This document shows, in pieces, positions 1 to 9,732 of a DNA stretch of 64,000 nucleotides (within the stretch, counting starts at the first letter, position 1; each line of letters opens with the position of its first letter). The notes under the pieces are model-generated. The model searched no databases, was not told where the DNA came from, and saw only the letters and a program-made list of their open reading frames with translations. Origin of the DNA: Haloechinothrix halophila YIM 93223 (GTDB lineage: Bacteria; Actinomycetota; Actinomycetes; Mycobacteriales; Pseudonocardiaceae); the NCBI RefSeq assembly GCF_000504245.1, contig NZ_KI632509.1, forward strand, positions 1,797,723-1,861,722, in the 5' to 3' direction. Position numbers and translations under genes: made by a program.

Positions 1-160
1 AGCGCCTCGGCGCCGCGAGATCATCGAGACTCGCCAGGCACGTCTGCGCACCTAACCCTAGCTATGCTGCGCGCTGAGTTTCGAGTAGGCCCAGTCCGTC
101 AATTTCCAATCGCTGTTGCAGCAAGTTGCCAGGATTGTTGTGCGCGTCAAGTAGCAAGCA

Positions 161-252
161 AATAATTAGCATGTTGGGTAGGTGGATGGCCTGCTCAATT
201 GTCCATGGTTGAAAGCCCCGGCGCACGTCCCCTCGCGCCGGGGCTTTCCCTT
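161..252 (+). ncRNA. candidate short RNA (promoter-like element plus terminator, no ORF)
   Basis: Between the window edge and the DAHP synthase gene there is no convincing plus-strand reading frame. An AT-rich AATAAT hexamer at 161-166 is followed by about 45 bases and then by a perfect 13-bp GC-rich hairpin (211-248). A transcript from about 173 to 252 would be near 80 nt. A TTGCAG-CAAGT-TGCC element at 116-130 lies 45 bases before the AATAAT. The same offset separates the related element at 22810 from its AATAAT. The hairpin could instead end a gene lying left of the window. This is inference only; no RNA family was recognised. Confidence 0.25.
211..248 (+). terminator. Rho-independent-type terminator hairpin
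   Basis: A perfect 13-bp inverted repeat pairs 211-223 with 236-248 (gaaagccccggcg and its complement) around a 12-nt C-rich loop, followed by ccctttcg. GC-rich hairpins with short T-runs are the usual actinobacterial intrinsic terminator. It reads on the plus strand but could also act on transcripts leaving the minus-strand DAHP synthase gene. Confidence 0.75.
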
Positions 253-413
253 TCGACTGCGCTGCCGCAACTTGTGTGGAACTGGCTGGAGACCAAGGTG
301 ACGCAGGTGGACGCGTTGGCTATCGCCTGCTGAGCGACGTGTGCAAACCGTGCAGTGTTAGTTTGCGAGCCCTGGTCAGAACGACCGAGTGGAGGCGCTC
401 GGGATTTGTTGTC

Positions 414-1961
<1,548 letters not shown>

Positions 1962-2936
1962 TCACCCTCGGTGCGCAGTGAGTTGGCGAAGCCCCTCGTC
2001 ACGGGTGATGACGGGGCGGTAGCCGAGCTCGCGGTAGGCGAGGCCGTCATCCACGGTCATTTCCTGGCCGGAGAGGGCGAGGAACGTACGGGTGACCGGC
2101 GGAGTCCCCGGCATATGCAGAGGCCGCCAGATCGCCTCACCTATCGCACTGACGGCTGCGAGTAGCCAGCGCGGTACCGAACGGTCTGGTAGCTCGATTC
2201 CGGCGGTCGCGGCCAACTCGGTAAGAAAGGTGCGAAACTCGACCTTCTCCCCATCTGTGATGAAGTACGCTTGCCCACCGCGCCCGTGCTCCAACGCGCA
2301 CAGAATACCTTCGCACGCGTTGGTGACGTGGCACGTCGACGTTGCGTAACGACCACCGTCGACCCACGCGAACCGGTTCTTCTCTACTGCCTCGATGATC
2401 GCTGGCAGCACCGTCGTGTCGCCGGGCCCCCAAATAAATCGCGGCCGCACCGCGACCGTTGTAAGTTTCGGTGAGTTCGCTTCGAGCGTGATCTTCTCGG
2501 CCATGGCCTTGGTACGGGCGTATTCCCCAACCGGACGCCGTGATCGGGAATAACTCTCGTCCACCTGTACTAGCGGTCGCCCAGTGGCAAGCACCGCCTC
2601 CGTGCTGACGAGTACGAGCCGGGGCACGCCCTGCCGGCGTGCGGCGTCCAGCACCGCGTTTGTCCCCTCGACATTGACTTGATCGAAACGGCGCCGCGGT
2701 CCCCATTGGTCGGTCAGCGCCGCCGCATGTACTACTGCGTCACAGCCCGTCATGCCTTCACGTAGCGCGTGATGGTCAGCTAGGTCACCGTGTATCGCGA
2801 CGGCCCCGCATTCTTCGACCGCCCGCGTCGTCGCGTCAGACCGGACCAGCGCCCGTGTCTTATGGCCTGCGTTGACGAGGGCGCGCAGCAGGTGCCCGCC
2901 GAGGAAACCGGAACCACCGGTCACGAAGATGTTCAT
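1962..2936 (-). CDS. extended short-chain dehydrogenase / NAD-dependent epimerase-like protein
   Basis: The 324-residue protein starts with the nucleotide-binding motif TGGSGFLGG (residues about 6-14) and carries the extended-SDR catalytic YxxxK as YARTK. Before it is an active-site-region motif LVSTEAV, and after it a PRFIWGPGD segment, a pattern seen in 3-beta-hydroxysteroid dehydrogenase/isomerase-like and nucleoside-sugar epimerase-like proteins. NAD(P)-dependent oxidation or reduction of a hydroxyl or keto group is the likely chemistry; the substrate cannot be told. The ATG has a modest GGTGAAG upstream. It is followed by a 180-base gap before the DAHP synthase, so it is probably transcribed with or separately from that gene and not obviously with the biosynthetic cluster. 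Confidence 0.85.
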   Translation of the reverse strand: MNIFVTGGSGFLGGHLLRALVNAGHKTRALVRSDATTRAVEECGAVAIHGDLADHHALREGMTGCDAVVHAAALTDQWGPRRRFDQVNVEGTNAVLDAARRQGVPRLVLVSTEAVLATGRPLVQVDESYSRSRRPVGEYARTKAMAEKITLEANSPKLTTVAVRPRFIWGPGDTTVLPAIIEAVEKNRFAWVDGGRYATSTCHVTNACEGILCALEHGRGGQAYFITDGEKVEFRTFLTELAATAGIELPDRSVPRWLLAAVSAIGEAIWRPLHMPGTPPVTRTFLALSGQEMTVDDGLAYRELGYRPVITRDEGLRQLTAHRG

Positions 2937-3323
2937 GCTTCACCGTAAGTGCTTGAAGTGTCGGACATGGCTTCTGCGCATTCGCCTCGCCGAAGAGGGG
3001 TGAGCGTAGTGTACGCATCCGGGCAGGCCACATCCGTGTCCTTGCCACCATGCGTCGCAACCCGTTGAGCGCTGGACACGAGTCGTTCTCCGGCTGTCGT
3101 TAGCAATTGTTGTCGTCAGGAGGCCCGAGTGAGAAGACCTCTATACGGTCGTGGGTCTATAGATCTGATACGAACCTGAAGGTACTGGCGCTAACGGAGG
3201 CGCGGAGTCGGGGTACGAGGCCCGCCAGGGTTGGCTTCAGATTCGCAGCGCGCCGGTCGTCGAGACGCAGCGAAACAAGGCCCATGGCAATGCCAGCGGC
3301 TTTACCCGGTGGAAGATTCCGCG
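2937..3323. other. intergenic stretch, no gene seen
   Basis: About 390 bases between the SDR gene and the small minus-strand protein. Open frames here (for example 3107-3388) have no recognisable protein features and no good ribosome site. The promoter of the SDR gene should lie in the left part. No repeat, tRNA or strong hairpin was noticed. Confidence 0.4.
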
Positions 3324-3602
3324 TCATGCTACGGCTGTGTCCGAGGCATCGTTGGCCACTCCCAGTATCGTGTGTGCGACTTCGGTAAGCAGCGCGGGCA
3401 CTCGTTCACCGGTTCGGCCAGCGCGCAGCGGAACTATCAGACGCAAGTGGGCCAGGCGGTGTGCGGTGGCTTGGTCACAGCATGCCAAGCCGTCGATGAA
3501 CAGGTCAGGCTCGGCACTGCACGTGATCTCCGCGCGCCCGAGGGCGACAGCACGCAGCGTAGCTCGTTCACGATTATTCAACCGCACGAAATCGCTGTTC
3601 AT
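3324..3602 (-). CDS. small conserved actinobacterial protein with Cys/His-rich core
   Basis: The 92-residue product from ATG 3602 has a clear ribosome site (GGGAGGT about 6 bases upstream on the minus strand), which decides against the longer frame starting at 3689. Its pattern RERATLRAVALGRAEITC..EPDLFIDGLACCDQATAHRLAHLRLI..ALLTEVA resembles small uncharacterised proteins common in Pseudonocardiaceae and relatives. Several cysteines (C-SAEPDLF, ACCDQ) and the CDQxTAH core could bind a metal or support a small winged fold, but the role is unknown. The gene stands alone, with large gaps on both sides. Confidence 0.7.
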   Translation of the reverse strand: MNSDFVRLNNRERATLRAVALGRAEITCSAEPDLFIDGLACCDQATAHRLAHLRLIVPLRAGRTGERVPALLTEVAHTILGVANDASDTAVA

Positions 3603-4355
3603 GGGGCACCTCCCGAGTTCGTGCCTCCTAATGACTCGACTGTGGCACGCGGGTGAGCACCGATCTTGAAGCGTTGCATCATGTTGCATAACTGCTTACT
3701 GGTCGACCGATCACCGGTCCCAACTCACGCCGGATGTGTTCACGCGTCGGGTACGACTCGCTGATGGTGGCCGATATGGATGGTGCATTTCGGAGAACGG
3801 CGAGCCTGTTGCCTATAGGTGTCGAGGCGCGGTGTTCGAGGGCTGCTGAACGGGCGGTTGCGGGGATACCGACACAACGGACGGTCCGTCCGGGTCACGA
3901 AGGCAGGCTCGGCCGTACGGCTCAGCTAGGCGCCCTAATCACTAGCCCCACGAGTTAACTGAACACAGTCCCGGTTTGGGCGAGACCACCTATTGAGTGC
4001 CTGCGACACCAACGAAATCTGAATCGGATTCGACTTTGCGATGGAAGCTTCGCCGTCACTCGAATGGCGGTACATACCCGGAGGGCTAGTCACAGTCGGC
4101 GACGCTGCGGCCACCAGTAGTCGACCTGGGTGTTCCACCTAAGATGGGCGCTCTACCTTGATCTATGGCGCCCATGGTGTTTTCGATCGCTGTGATGCAG
4201 ACTACAAGGCGCTGAATCGAATCTGACCACGACCGGATGAAACGCGTGTAGTGCTCATGTTTTTGTATACGAAGGGTTGTCGTTCAACGGAACCGTTCAT
4301 CCTTGTCTAAGGTCGGACTCTACGTGGAGCTTGACGCCAGACGAGAGGGGGCCAA
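3603..4355. other. long intergenic region with one weak hairpin
   Basis: About 750 bases without a supported gene. An 8-bp inverted repeat (4144-4151 with 4168-4175, atgggcgc/gcgcccat, 16-nt loop) is followed by ggtgttttc and might be a weak terminator. The region probably holds the promoters of the minus-strand small protein and of the plus-strand gene at 4356. Frames such as 3734-3958 look non-coding. Confidence 0.4.
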
Positions 4356-5570
4356 ATGACTCAGCGTGCTGTCACGCGGTGGTCTGTGCCTGACGTGACT
4401 TTTTCGGAATCGCAGCTGGCGGTTGCTCGTTCTGTGCTCGAATGCGACATGGGTGGCTCCGCGCAAGTGGAGCTGGCGTTCCTTGGCGGCAGCCTCGCGG
4501 CCGGGCTCGGACACGCGACTTCGGATGTGAATTTGTACGCTGTCGGTCAGGCGCCGGCGGGTACCGCTGCGGTCTTTCGTTCGGGAGGTGTCGTAGTACG
4601 GGCACTCGCCTTGCGCTCATGTGCGGTACACGCGCGATTGCAGCTCGCAGACGCATACCGGATGACAGACGCGAAGCACCCGCAGGCGACCGCTTCATGG
4701 GGTGACCTATCGGCACTTGTGGACATGACACTCGGACGTGTTCTGTATGCTTCACCGCAGTGGCGGCAGCTGATGGCGGATCTGCGCACCAATGCCGTAC
4801 GCGAACTGCTGATCGCCCGGCATGCCGCAGATGGTGCCGCTGCTGTGTCCGAAGCCTTCGGCGCCCTGATATCTGGTGATCTTTACACTGCGTACAGCGT
4901 GTCTGAGATGGCGCTCGTCTCCGCTTGTGAGGCTATGTTGTGCGCGGCGGGTGATCTGTACTTCGGTCGCAAGTACCTCTCACGCCGACTGTCGCGGGTG
5001 CCCATGGAGCAACAATGCCGGGATGAATTGACGCGCTTGCTCAACTTCCCATGGCTGGTCGCTGACGGCCAGGATTCGCAGGCTGTGCGCAGGCTGGTTG
5101 ACGACCGGTTACTTGCTGCGAACATGTTGCTGGCATCGGCCGTGCTCGAAGGCTGGGAGTCAGACTCCGGACAGCCTGTGCACGCCGTACCAGCCGCGGG
5201 TTCCAGTGGTGGTCCGCGCCGCAGCCCGTACTTCGCTCCGGTGCGCTACGCAGACGGCTTCACGCTGGCTGGACCCGGCGCGGCGTATGACGTTTCTGAA
5301 CCTACGCTTCGCCTCTGGCGCCGTCTAGACGGTCGGCCGCTCGGTGAACTGATGTGTGTGCTGGCCAAACACGAGCCACAACTCGCTGTGCTGGGGCTTG
5401 ATGACATTGATCAAGCAGTACAAACCCTTCGACGAATTGGTGCCGTCGAGTCAACTCCTTCGCCACCAGGGATGCCTCAACTCGGCGCATGGATCGAGCA
5501 GGCTCCGTCACTTCGGACTGGTGCGCTCTCGGTCGCGTGCAGCGCGCGTCTCCCATTCTTTTCGTCATGA
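4356..5570 (+). CDS. nucleotidyltransferase-fold protein with C-terminal PqqD-like domain
   Basis: The 404-residue protein has an N-terminal segment (residues about 43-60) reading GGSLAAGLGHATSDVN. This resembles the GSxAxG-x(n)-SDxD signature of minimal nucleotidyltransferases, except that the second acidic residue is Asn. A helical middle (about 110-260) follows. The C-terminal part (about 290-370) contains YADGFTLAGPGAAYDVSEPTLRLWRRLDGRPLGELMCVL, which looks like a PqqD-like winged-helix domain, a fold that binds peptides in RiPP pathways. The start has a gagaggggg ribosome site. It is followed by a 330-base gap and then a regulator. A role with the adjacent peptide cluster is possible but unproven; the NTase reading rests on one motif. 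Confidence 0.55.
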   Translation: MTQRAVTRWSVPDVTFSESQLAVARSVLECDMGGSAQVELAFLGGSLAAGLGHATSDVNLYAVGQAPAGTAAVFRSGGVVVRALALRSCAVHARLQLADAYRMTDAKHPQATASWGDLSALVDMTLGRVLYASPQWRQLMADLRTNAVRELLIARHAADGAAAVSEAFGALISGDLYTAYSVSEMALVSACEAMLCAAGDLYFGRKYLSRRLSRVPMEQQCRDELTRLLNFPWLVADGQDSQAVRRLVDDRLLAANMLLASAVLEGWESDSGQPVHAVPAAGSSGGPRRSPYFAPVRYADGFTLAGPGAAYDVSEPTLRLWRRLDGRPLGELMCVLAKHEPQLAVLGLDDIDQAVQTLRRIGAVESTPSPPGMPQLGAWIEQAPSLRTGALSVACSARLPFFSS

Positions 5571-5605
5571 CACATGGTGTTTTCTGAGGTAATGAGCATG
5601 AGCGC

Positions 5606-5635
5606 TTGAAGGTGTGAACGGTAACGAGTTATAGT
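5606..5635 (+). promoter_or_regulatory. sigma70-like promoter for the XRE-TPR regulator
   Basis: TTGAAG (5606-5611) and TATAGT (5630-5635) are separated by 18 bases, close to the vegetative (HrdB) consensus. Transcription would begin near 5642, giving an unusually long leader of about 255 bases before the GTG at 5898. Confidence 0.5.
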
Positions 5636-5644
5636 TACTATACC

Positions 5645-5658
5645 TTTACCTTGGTAAA
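5645..5658. promoter_or_regulatory. inverted repeat at the predicted start site, possible operator
   Basis: TTTACC-TT-GGTAAA is a perfect 6-bp inverted repeat that sits on the transcription start predicted from the upstream promoter. An autoregulatory operator for the XRE-family protein encoded downstream is the simplest reading; this is inference. Confidence 0.35.
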
Positions 5659-5897
5659 CAGCCAGCGGATAGAGTGTAGTCGCGCGGACGTGGCTTGATC
5701 GGCTACGGCGCGGTGACTGATGTGGCCACGATGGGAGCAAGACGACGACGAGTCTGGCTGGCACGGCTACACTGAGCCAGTCCCAGGTAGCGAGGGCCGA
5801 CGAGCGGTCTCTTTGGGCTGTGGGGTGACCTGTGCGTTGGCTACAGTTGAAAAGGGGAGCCTGATCCTCGGCCGAGTGTGGTAAGGAGATCCCCGAG

Positions 5898-7145
5898 GTG
5901 AGCGTCGTCCAGCAGCCCGACTTCGGGCAGCGGCTGAAGCAGTTGCGCAAGGAGCGTGGGCTGTCTCAGCGTGACGTCGCCGGTAGTGTAGTCAACCCGA
6001 GCTATATTTCCCTGCTCGAGACGGGTGTGAGGGTTCCTACGCTCGAAGTGGTGGTGCGGCTCGCGGAGGTTCTCAACGTCCCACCAGACTCGCTGATTGG
6101 ATCCACGGTCGCAACGGACGGTGGCAAACCGAAGCGGCCTTGCCGCTTGGTTAATGACCTGATCGCACGGAGTTCGTTGGACTACGGTGACACCGCCGAG
6201 GCGCAGCAGCGTTACCAGGAGGCGTACCAGGCCGCGCTGCGCGATGAGTCCGTGGCGGATGTCGTTGAGTATGGCTTGGCACTGCACAACATATTCGAAG
6301 CGCAGGCGCGACATGAGGACCGTTACCAGCTGTTGGCAGAGCTCGAGGCCGTGGCTGCCAAGCTCGACGCTCCTGAACTACTCGTTAAGGTCGACTTCGA
6401 ACGCGCTTCGGCCGCCCGTGAAACTGGGAGATCAACTGAGGCCGTCGAATTAGCTGAGCGGGCGGCTAGCCGTGTGACAGGTACCGCACTGGAAGGGACA
6501 TCGGAACACGTTCGCTTGCTTGGGGTGTTGATCTCCGTTCGGTGTGAGTTCGGCGACGTCACGGAGGTGCCTACGCTGGTAGGTCGGATCGTCGAGGTTG
6601 CCGATGAGATCGGGCGTGACGGCGTCTGCGGGCGCGCGCACTGGGCTGCGGCTGCCGCCTACGCACAGATCGGCCATCCGGGGCTCGCTGAGGAGCACAT
6701 CCGGCTAGCCAAAGGAATGCTGGGAACACCGGAGACGCCACTACGTGAGTGGGCGCGGTTCTCCCGTGCGGCTGCGGCCACGTTGCTTGATGCTGGCTCG
6801 GACTTCAATGAAGTCACACAGTACCTCCGGGTTGCCAAGACTACGCACGAGATGGTTGCCGTTCCGGGGGAAGCGGGCCTGGTCGCTGTGCTCGAGGTGC
6901 GGCACGCGCTCGCGACAGGAGCCCCGGCGAGGGCGCTGGAGCTCGCTGAATCCGTTCCCGACGACTTGCCAGAGCCGGAGCGAGTCCGACTGCATATCGA
7001 TGTTGGTCGGGCTCGCCGCGCTCTCGGTGACAGCGATGGTGCGATCACGGAGCTGCGCTCAGCCGCGTCGATGGCTGAGGACCACGCACAATTCCGCCTT
7101 GCTACGAAGATCTGGCGGGAGATCGACGAGATCCGCTCGCAGTAG
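5898..7145 (+). CDS. XRE-family HTH regulator with TPR-like repeats
   Basis: The 415-residue protein opens with a Cro/CI-type helix-turn-helix (residues about 10-66: RLKQLRKERGLSQRDVAG, then PSYISLLETGVRVPTLEVVVRLAEVLNVP). It continues with alpha-helical, Ala/Glu/Leu-rich repeats consistent with tetratricopeptide units to the C-terminus. Such proteins are cytoplasmic regulators that often sense a peptide or small molecule through the TPR part. The GTG start is preceded by AAGGAGAT at good spacing. It is the first of two regulators upstream of the PKS/NRPS genes and is read in the same direction, so it probably controls the cluster. A small TTCG hairpin follows the stop. Confidence 0.85.
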   Translation: MSVVQQPDFGQRLKQLRKERGLSQRDVAGSVVNPSYISLLETGVRVPTLEVVVRLAEVLNVPPDSLIGSTVATDGGKPKRPCRLVNDLIARSSLDYGDTAEAQQRYQEAYQAALRDESVADVVEYGLALHNIFEAQARHEDRYQLLAELEAVAAKLDAPELLVKVDFERASAARETGRSTEAVELAERAASRVTGTALEGTSEHVRLLGVLISVRCEFGDVTEVPTLVGRIVEVADEIGRDGVCGRAHWAAAAAYAQIGHPGLAEEHIRLAKGMLGTPETPLREWARFSRAAAATLLDAGSDFNEVTQYLRVAKTTHEMVAVPGEAGLVAVLEVRHALATGAPARALELAESVPDDLPEPERVRLHIDVGRARRALGDSDGAITELRSAASMAEDHAQFRLATKIWREIDEIRSQ

Positions 7146-7160
7146 TTGGTGTCGGCAGAC

Positions 7161-7190
7161 CACAAACATTACTTCGGTAAAGTTTTTGTG
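7161..7190 (+). terminator. weak terminator-like hairpin with TTCG tetraloop
   Basis: Just after the stop of the XRE regulator, TTAC-TTCG-GTAA forms a stem that is extended outward by imperfect pairing of cacaaac with gtttttgtg. The right arm contains a T-run. AT-rich and short, so weak; attenuation rather than complete stop is possible. Confidence 0.35.
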
Positions 7191-7250
7191 TACAGCTGGT
7201 GCTCAAGTGGCAACAACTAGTAATAACACCTGGTCAGACCGTTTCTTGTA

Positions 7251-7291
7251 GAGTCAGCAAGCATGTTTGCAGCAAGTTGCAGCGCTGACTC
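7251..7291. promoter_or_regulatory. operator region A: TTGCAG-N5-TGCA inside an 8-bp inverted repeat
   Basis: A perfect inverted repeat, gagtcagc (7251-7258) and gctgactc (7284-7291), encloses TTGCAG-CAAGT-TGCA (7267-7281). The same TTGCAG-N5-TGCA motif occurs before the ketosynthase operon (8356-8370) and before the ACP2/NRPS2 unit (22810-22824). Here it lies directly upstream of a strong promoter, in the position expected of an activator site. The likely ligand is the LuxR-type regulator at 7390. Confidence 0.55.
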
Positions 7292-7296
7292 AACTG

Positions 7297-7327
7297 TTGA
7301 CTCGATCATTACTCGCGGTTCTATAAT
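7297..7327 (+). promoter_or_regulatory. sigma70-like promoter of the TrmB/LuxR-like regulator gene
   Basis: TTGACT (7297-7302) and a perfect TATAAT (7322-7327) are separated by 19 bases. The spacing is longer than ideal, which would fit dependence on the activator site just upstream. Start of transcription would be near 7334, giving a leader of about 55 bases. Confidence 0.6.
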
Positions 7328-7389
7328 CAGCTTTCTCCAGAAATGACCGAACGCGCTGAGTTAGGCACTGCACCGAGGGGTAGTGAATC

Positions 7390-8349
7390 GTGAGAAGGCG
7401 CTGGATCGGCTGCGACGAGCGAGCCGAGGTTCTTTACGAGACAATGTTGCGGCGACCGCGCTGGCTTGTTGATGATGTCGCGATGTCGCTGGGGTGGAAC
7501 GAGTCAGAGGTACGGCGGATTCTTACATGTCTCGAGGCTGAGCGTCTGGTGACGCGGTCGACTGTGGACGCGCGAAGTTTCCGAGCAGTTGAACCCGCGC
7601 TTGGGCTTCCGTCGCTTGTGGCGAGCAAGCTCAAGCATGGATCACGCAGGTCGGAACTTCCCACTGTCGTCGCCATTGAGTCGTTTGTCTCGACGCATGA
7701 ACGAATGGTGGGACAGTTCGGTGAACGTGAGACGCTTGATGATGCGGACGAACTGGCGGCTGCTACGGAACGTGTGGCCACCAAGGCACGCACCGAAGTA
7801 ATGTTCTCTCTGCGGAGCTACATCCCAGGGGCTTTCGAGTTTTCTCGTCAGCTCGTGGAGTACTTGCTTCGGCGTGGAGTGCGAGTACGTGCGGTGTGGG
7901 CTGGCGAGATCTCCCGCTTGCCACCGGTGCGGCAGCACGTAGCGTGGCTCCGTGCTCGTGACATCCGGCCCCGAGTGGCGCCTGCTGTGCCCTGCCGGAC
8001 GGTGATCGTGGACGGCCTTGTTGCTCTCGTGTTGGATGATGCGGGTAACGGCCGCATTGAGCGGCGCCCCGATGTCGTGCGAAGCCTGTTGTCGAACACC
8101 CAGCAGCAGTGGACTTCCGGCTGTGAGTTACAAGAAGCCGATCCTGTCCCGTCGACTGAGTTCGCGCAACGCCGCTACGAACTGGTGCTACGCATGCTTG
8201 CCGATGGGATGACCGATGACGCTGTCGCCCGCAAGCTCGGTGTCAGCGTGCGCACGGTGCGCAACGATGTGGCTTCCGCGATGAGTGCCCTTGATGCGGG
8301 AAGCCGGTTCCAGGCTGGTGCCCGTGCGGCACAGCTCGGTCTGATCTGA
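7390..8349 (+). CDS. cluster-situated regulator with TrmB-like and LuxR-type HTH domains
   Basis: The 319-residue protein has an N-terminal winged-helix-like segment (residues about 10-60; DDVAMSLGWNESEVRRILTCLEAERLVTRS) as in TrmB-like regulators. A central alpha/beta sensor part follows (about 100-235). The C-terminal LuxR-type HTH (about 255-305) reads RRYELVLRMLADGMTDDAVARKLGVSVRTVRNDVASAMSAL. This architecture is frequent beside actinobacterial NRPS and type II PKS genes. GTG start with GAGGGG about 10 bases upstream. Lying directly ahead of the first KS gene and behind a strong promoter, it is the best candidate for the pathway-specific activator that reads the TTGCAG-N5-TGCA sites. Confidence 0.85.
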   Translation: MRRRWIGCDERAEVLYETMLRRPRWLVDDVAMSLGWNESEVRRILTCLEAERLVTRSTVDARSFRAVEPALGLPSLVASKLKHGSRRSELPTVVAIESFVSTHERMVGQFGERETLDDADELAAATERVATKARTEVMFSLRSYIPGAFEFSRQLVEYLLRRGVRVRAVWAGEISRLPPVRQHVAWLRARDIRPRVAPAVPCRTVIVDGLVALVLDDAGNGRIERRPDVVRSLLSNTQQQWTSGCELQEADPVPSTEFAQRRYELVLRMLADGMTDDAVARKLGVSVRTVRNDVASAMSALDAGSRFQAGARAAQLGLI

Positions 8350-8355
8350 CGCTGT

Positions 8356-8370
8356 TTGCAGTTTCGTGCA
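8356..8370. promoter_or_regulatory. operator B: TTGCAG-N5-TGCA before the PKS operon
   Basis: TTGCAG-TTTCG-TGCA, preceded by the same TGT as operator A (nine identical bases, TGTTTGCAG, then TGCA at the same spacing). It lies in the 126-base gap between the regulator and the first ketosynthase gene, about 106 bases before the ATG. A poor extended -10 (TGTATCGG, 8407-8414) sits downstream, as expected for an activator-dependent promoter. Confidence 0.55.
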
Positions 8371-8475
8371 CTGATCATTGCCTGCTTATCCACGATCGAG
8401 TGAAACTGTATCGGCTCGAATCGGCGGTTGCGAGAGATGAGTACTGACCGGTAGCAGGGAATGTGAGGCCGAAGT

Positions 8476-9732
8476 ATGTCGTCAGAATCCCATAACCGTG
8501 GGAAGCGTAGCGCTTCGCAGCGGGTCGTTATCAGCGGTCTCGGAGTTGTTTCCAGTATCGGCATTGGAATTGGGCGATTTGCTGAGGGATTGCAGCAGGG
8601 AAAGGTCGGTGCGCGGCCCATTACGGCCTTCGATACCACCGGGTTCTCCCACGCGCTGGGATGCGAGATTGTTGATTTCGAACCGGATAGATGGATCACC
8701 GCGCTCGATCCAGCCGAGCTCGGCCGCGCTAGTCAGTTTTCTGTTGCCGCGGCCGCGATGGCGATCGCTGATGCCGGACTCGACGCTGACGTGCTGCGGG
8801 ACACCCACAACGTCATCTCCATCGGTACCACCGATGGCGAGTCACGAGATCTCGATGCCCTTGTGGAAGCGGAGCTCCGCGATGGCCCCGAACACATGGA
8901 TCCCAGACTCGCTAGGCACGTTCCCGCTGGCCGGTTGTCGACATCAGTTGCCAATGAACTCGGGTTAACCGATGTCGAGGCGATCACCATCCCTACCGCC
9001 TGCGCCGCGGGCAACTATGCCATCGGGTATGGGTTTGACGCTGTACGGGAGGGATCAGCGCGTTTCGCTTTGTGCGGTGGTGCTGACGCCATGTGCCGGA
9101 AGACTTTCACTGGCTTCTATCGTCTCGGCACTATCGCACCCGAGGCGTGTCAGCCGTTCGATGTCAATCGAAAGGGCATCCTCACCGGCGAAGGTGCGGG
9201 CGTACTAGTGCTGGAGAGTCTTGATTCCGCGGTGAGTCGAGGTGCGCGGATCTACGCTGAGGTCCTCGGTTACGGCATCAATTGCGACGCGCATCATCAG
9301 GTCGCACCGAATCAGGCGAGCGTTGGTCGTTGTATGCAGCTGGCGCTAGAGGATGCCGGAGTCAAGCCAGCCGAGGTGGATCTGATCTCCGCGCACGGCA
9401 CCGGCACGAAGGCGAACGACATCACCGAAGCCGGAGCTATCCACGACCTCTTCGGCGAGGACGTGCCGCCAGTGGTATCCGTCAAGTCGATGATCGGCCA
9501 TACCATGGGCGCGGCGAGCGCACTGGCCGCTATCGCTTGCGCGATCGCAATCGATCGTGGCTTTATTCCGCCGACCGCGAACCACGTCGAGACCGATCCG
9601 GAGTGCGGCGTGGACTGTGTTCCTAATCAGGCTATCAATGCGGATCTTCATGTCGTGCAGAACAACGGACTCGCATTTGGCGGAAACAATTCCGTTGTTA
9701 TTCTCGGTAAGCATGGAGAGGCGGCGTCATGA
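8476..9732 (+). CDS. beta-ketoacyl synthase (KS1), catalytically intact, type II PKS
   Basis: The 418-residue FabF-like condensing enzyme keeps the full catalytic set. The nucleophile is Cys176 (PTACAAGNYAIG), the histidines are His307 (AHGTGTKAND) and His342, and Lys337 lies in SVKSMIGHTMG. It should catalyse decarboxylative Claisen condensation of an ACP-bound chain with malonyl-ACP. It begins a run of overlapping genes with KS2 (4-base overlap) and KS3. Together with ACP, two dehydratases and a ketoreductase downstream, it fits a highly reducing type II PKS as known for ishigamide, aryl polyenes and the cinnamoyl chains of skyllamycin/WS9326A-type peptides. The ATG has a weak ribosome site (GAGGCCGAAG). 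Confidence 0.92.
   Translation: MSSESHNRGKRSASQRVVISGLGVVSSIGIGIGRFAEGLQQGKVGARPITAFDTTGFSHALGCEIVDFEPDRWITALDPAELGRASQFSVAAAAMAIADAGLDADVLRDTHNVISIGTTDGESRDLDALVEAELRDGPEHMDPRLARHVPAGRLSTSVANELGLTDVEAITIPTACAAGNYAIGYGFDAVREGSARFALCGGADAMCRKTFTGFYRLGTIAPEACQPFDVNRKGILTGEGAGVLVLESLDSAVSRGARIYAEVLGYGINCDAHHQVAPNQASVGRCMQLALEDAGVKPAEVDLISAHGTGTKANDITEAGAIHDLFGEDVPPVVSVKSMIGHTMGAASALAAIACAIAIDRGFIPPTANHVETDPECGVDCVPNQAINADLHVVQNNGLAFGGNNSVVILGKHGEAAS

Noticed and set aside
8356-8361. TTGCAG as a -35 hexamer instead of part of an operator
   Set aside because: At none of the three sites is there a good -10 at 16-19 bases, and at the first a strong separate promoter lies downstream.
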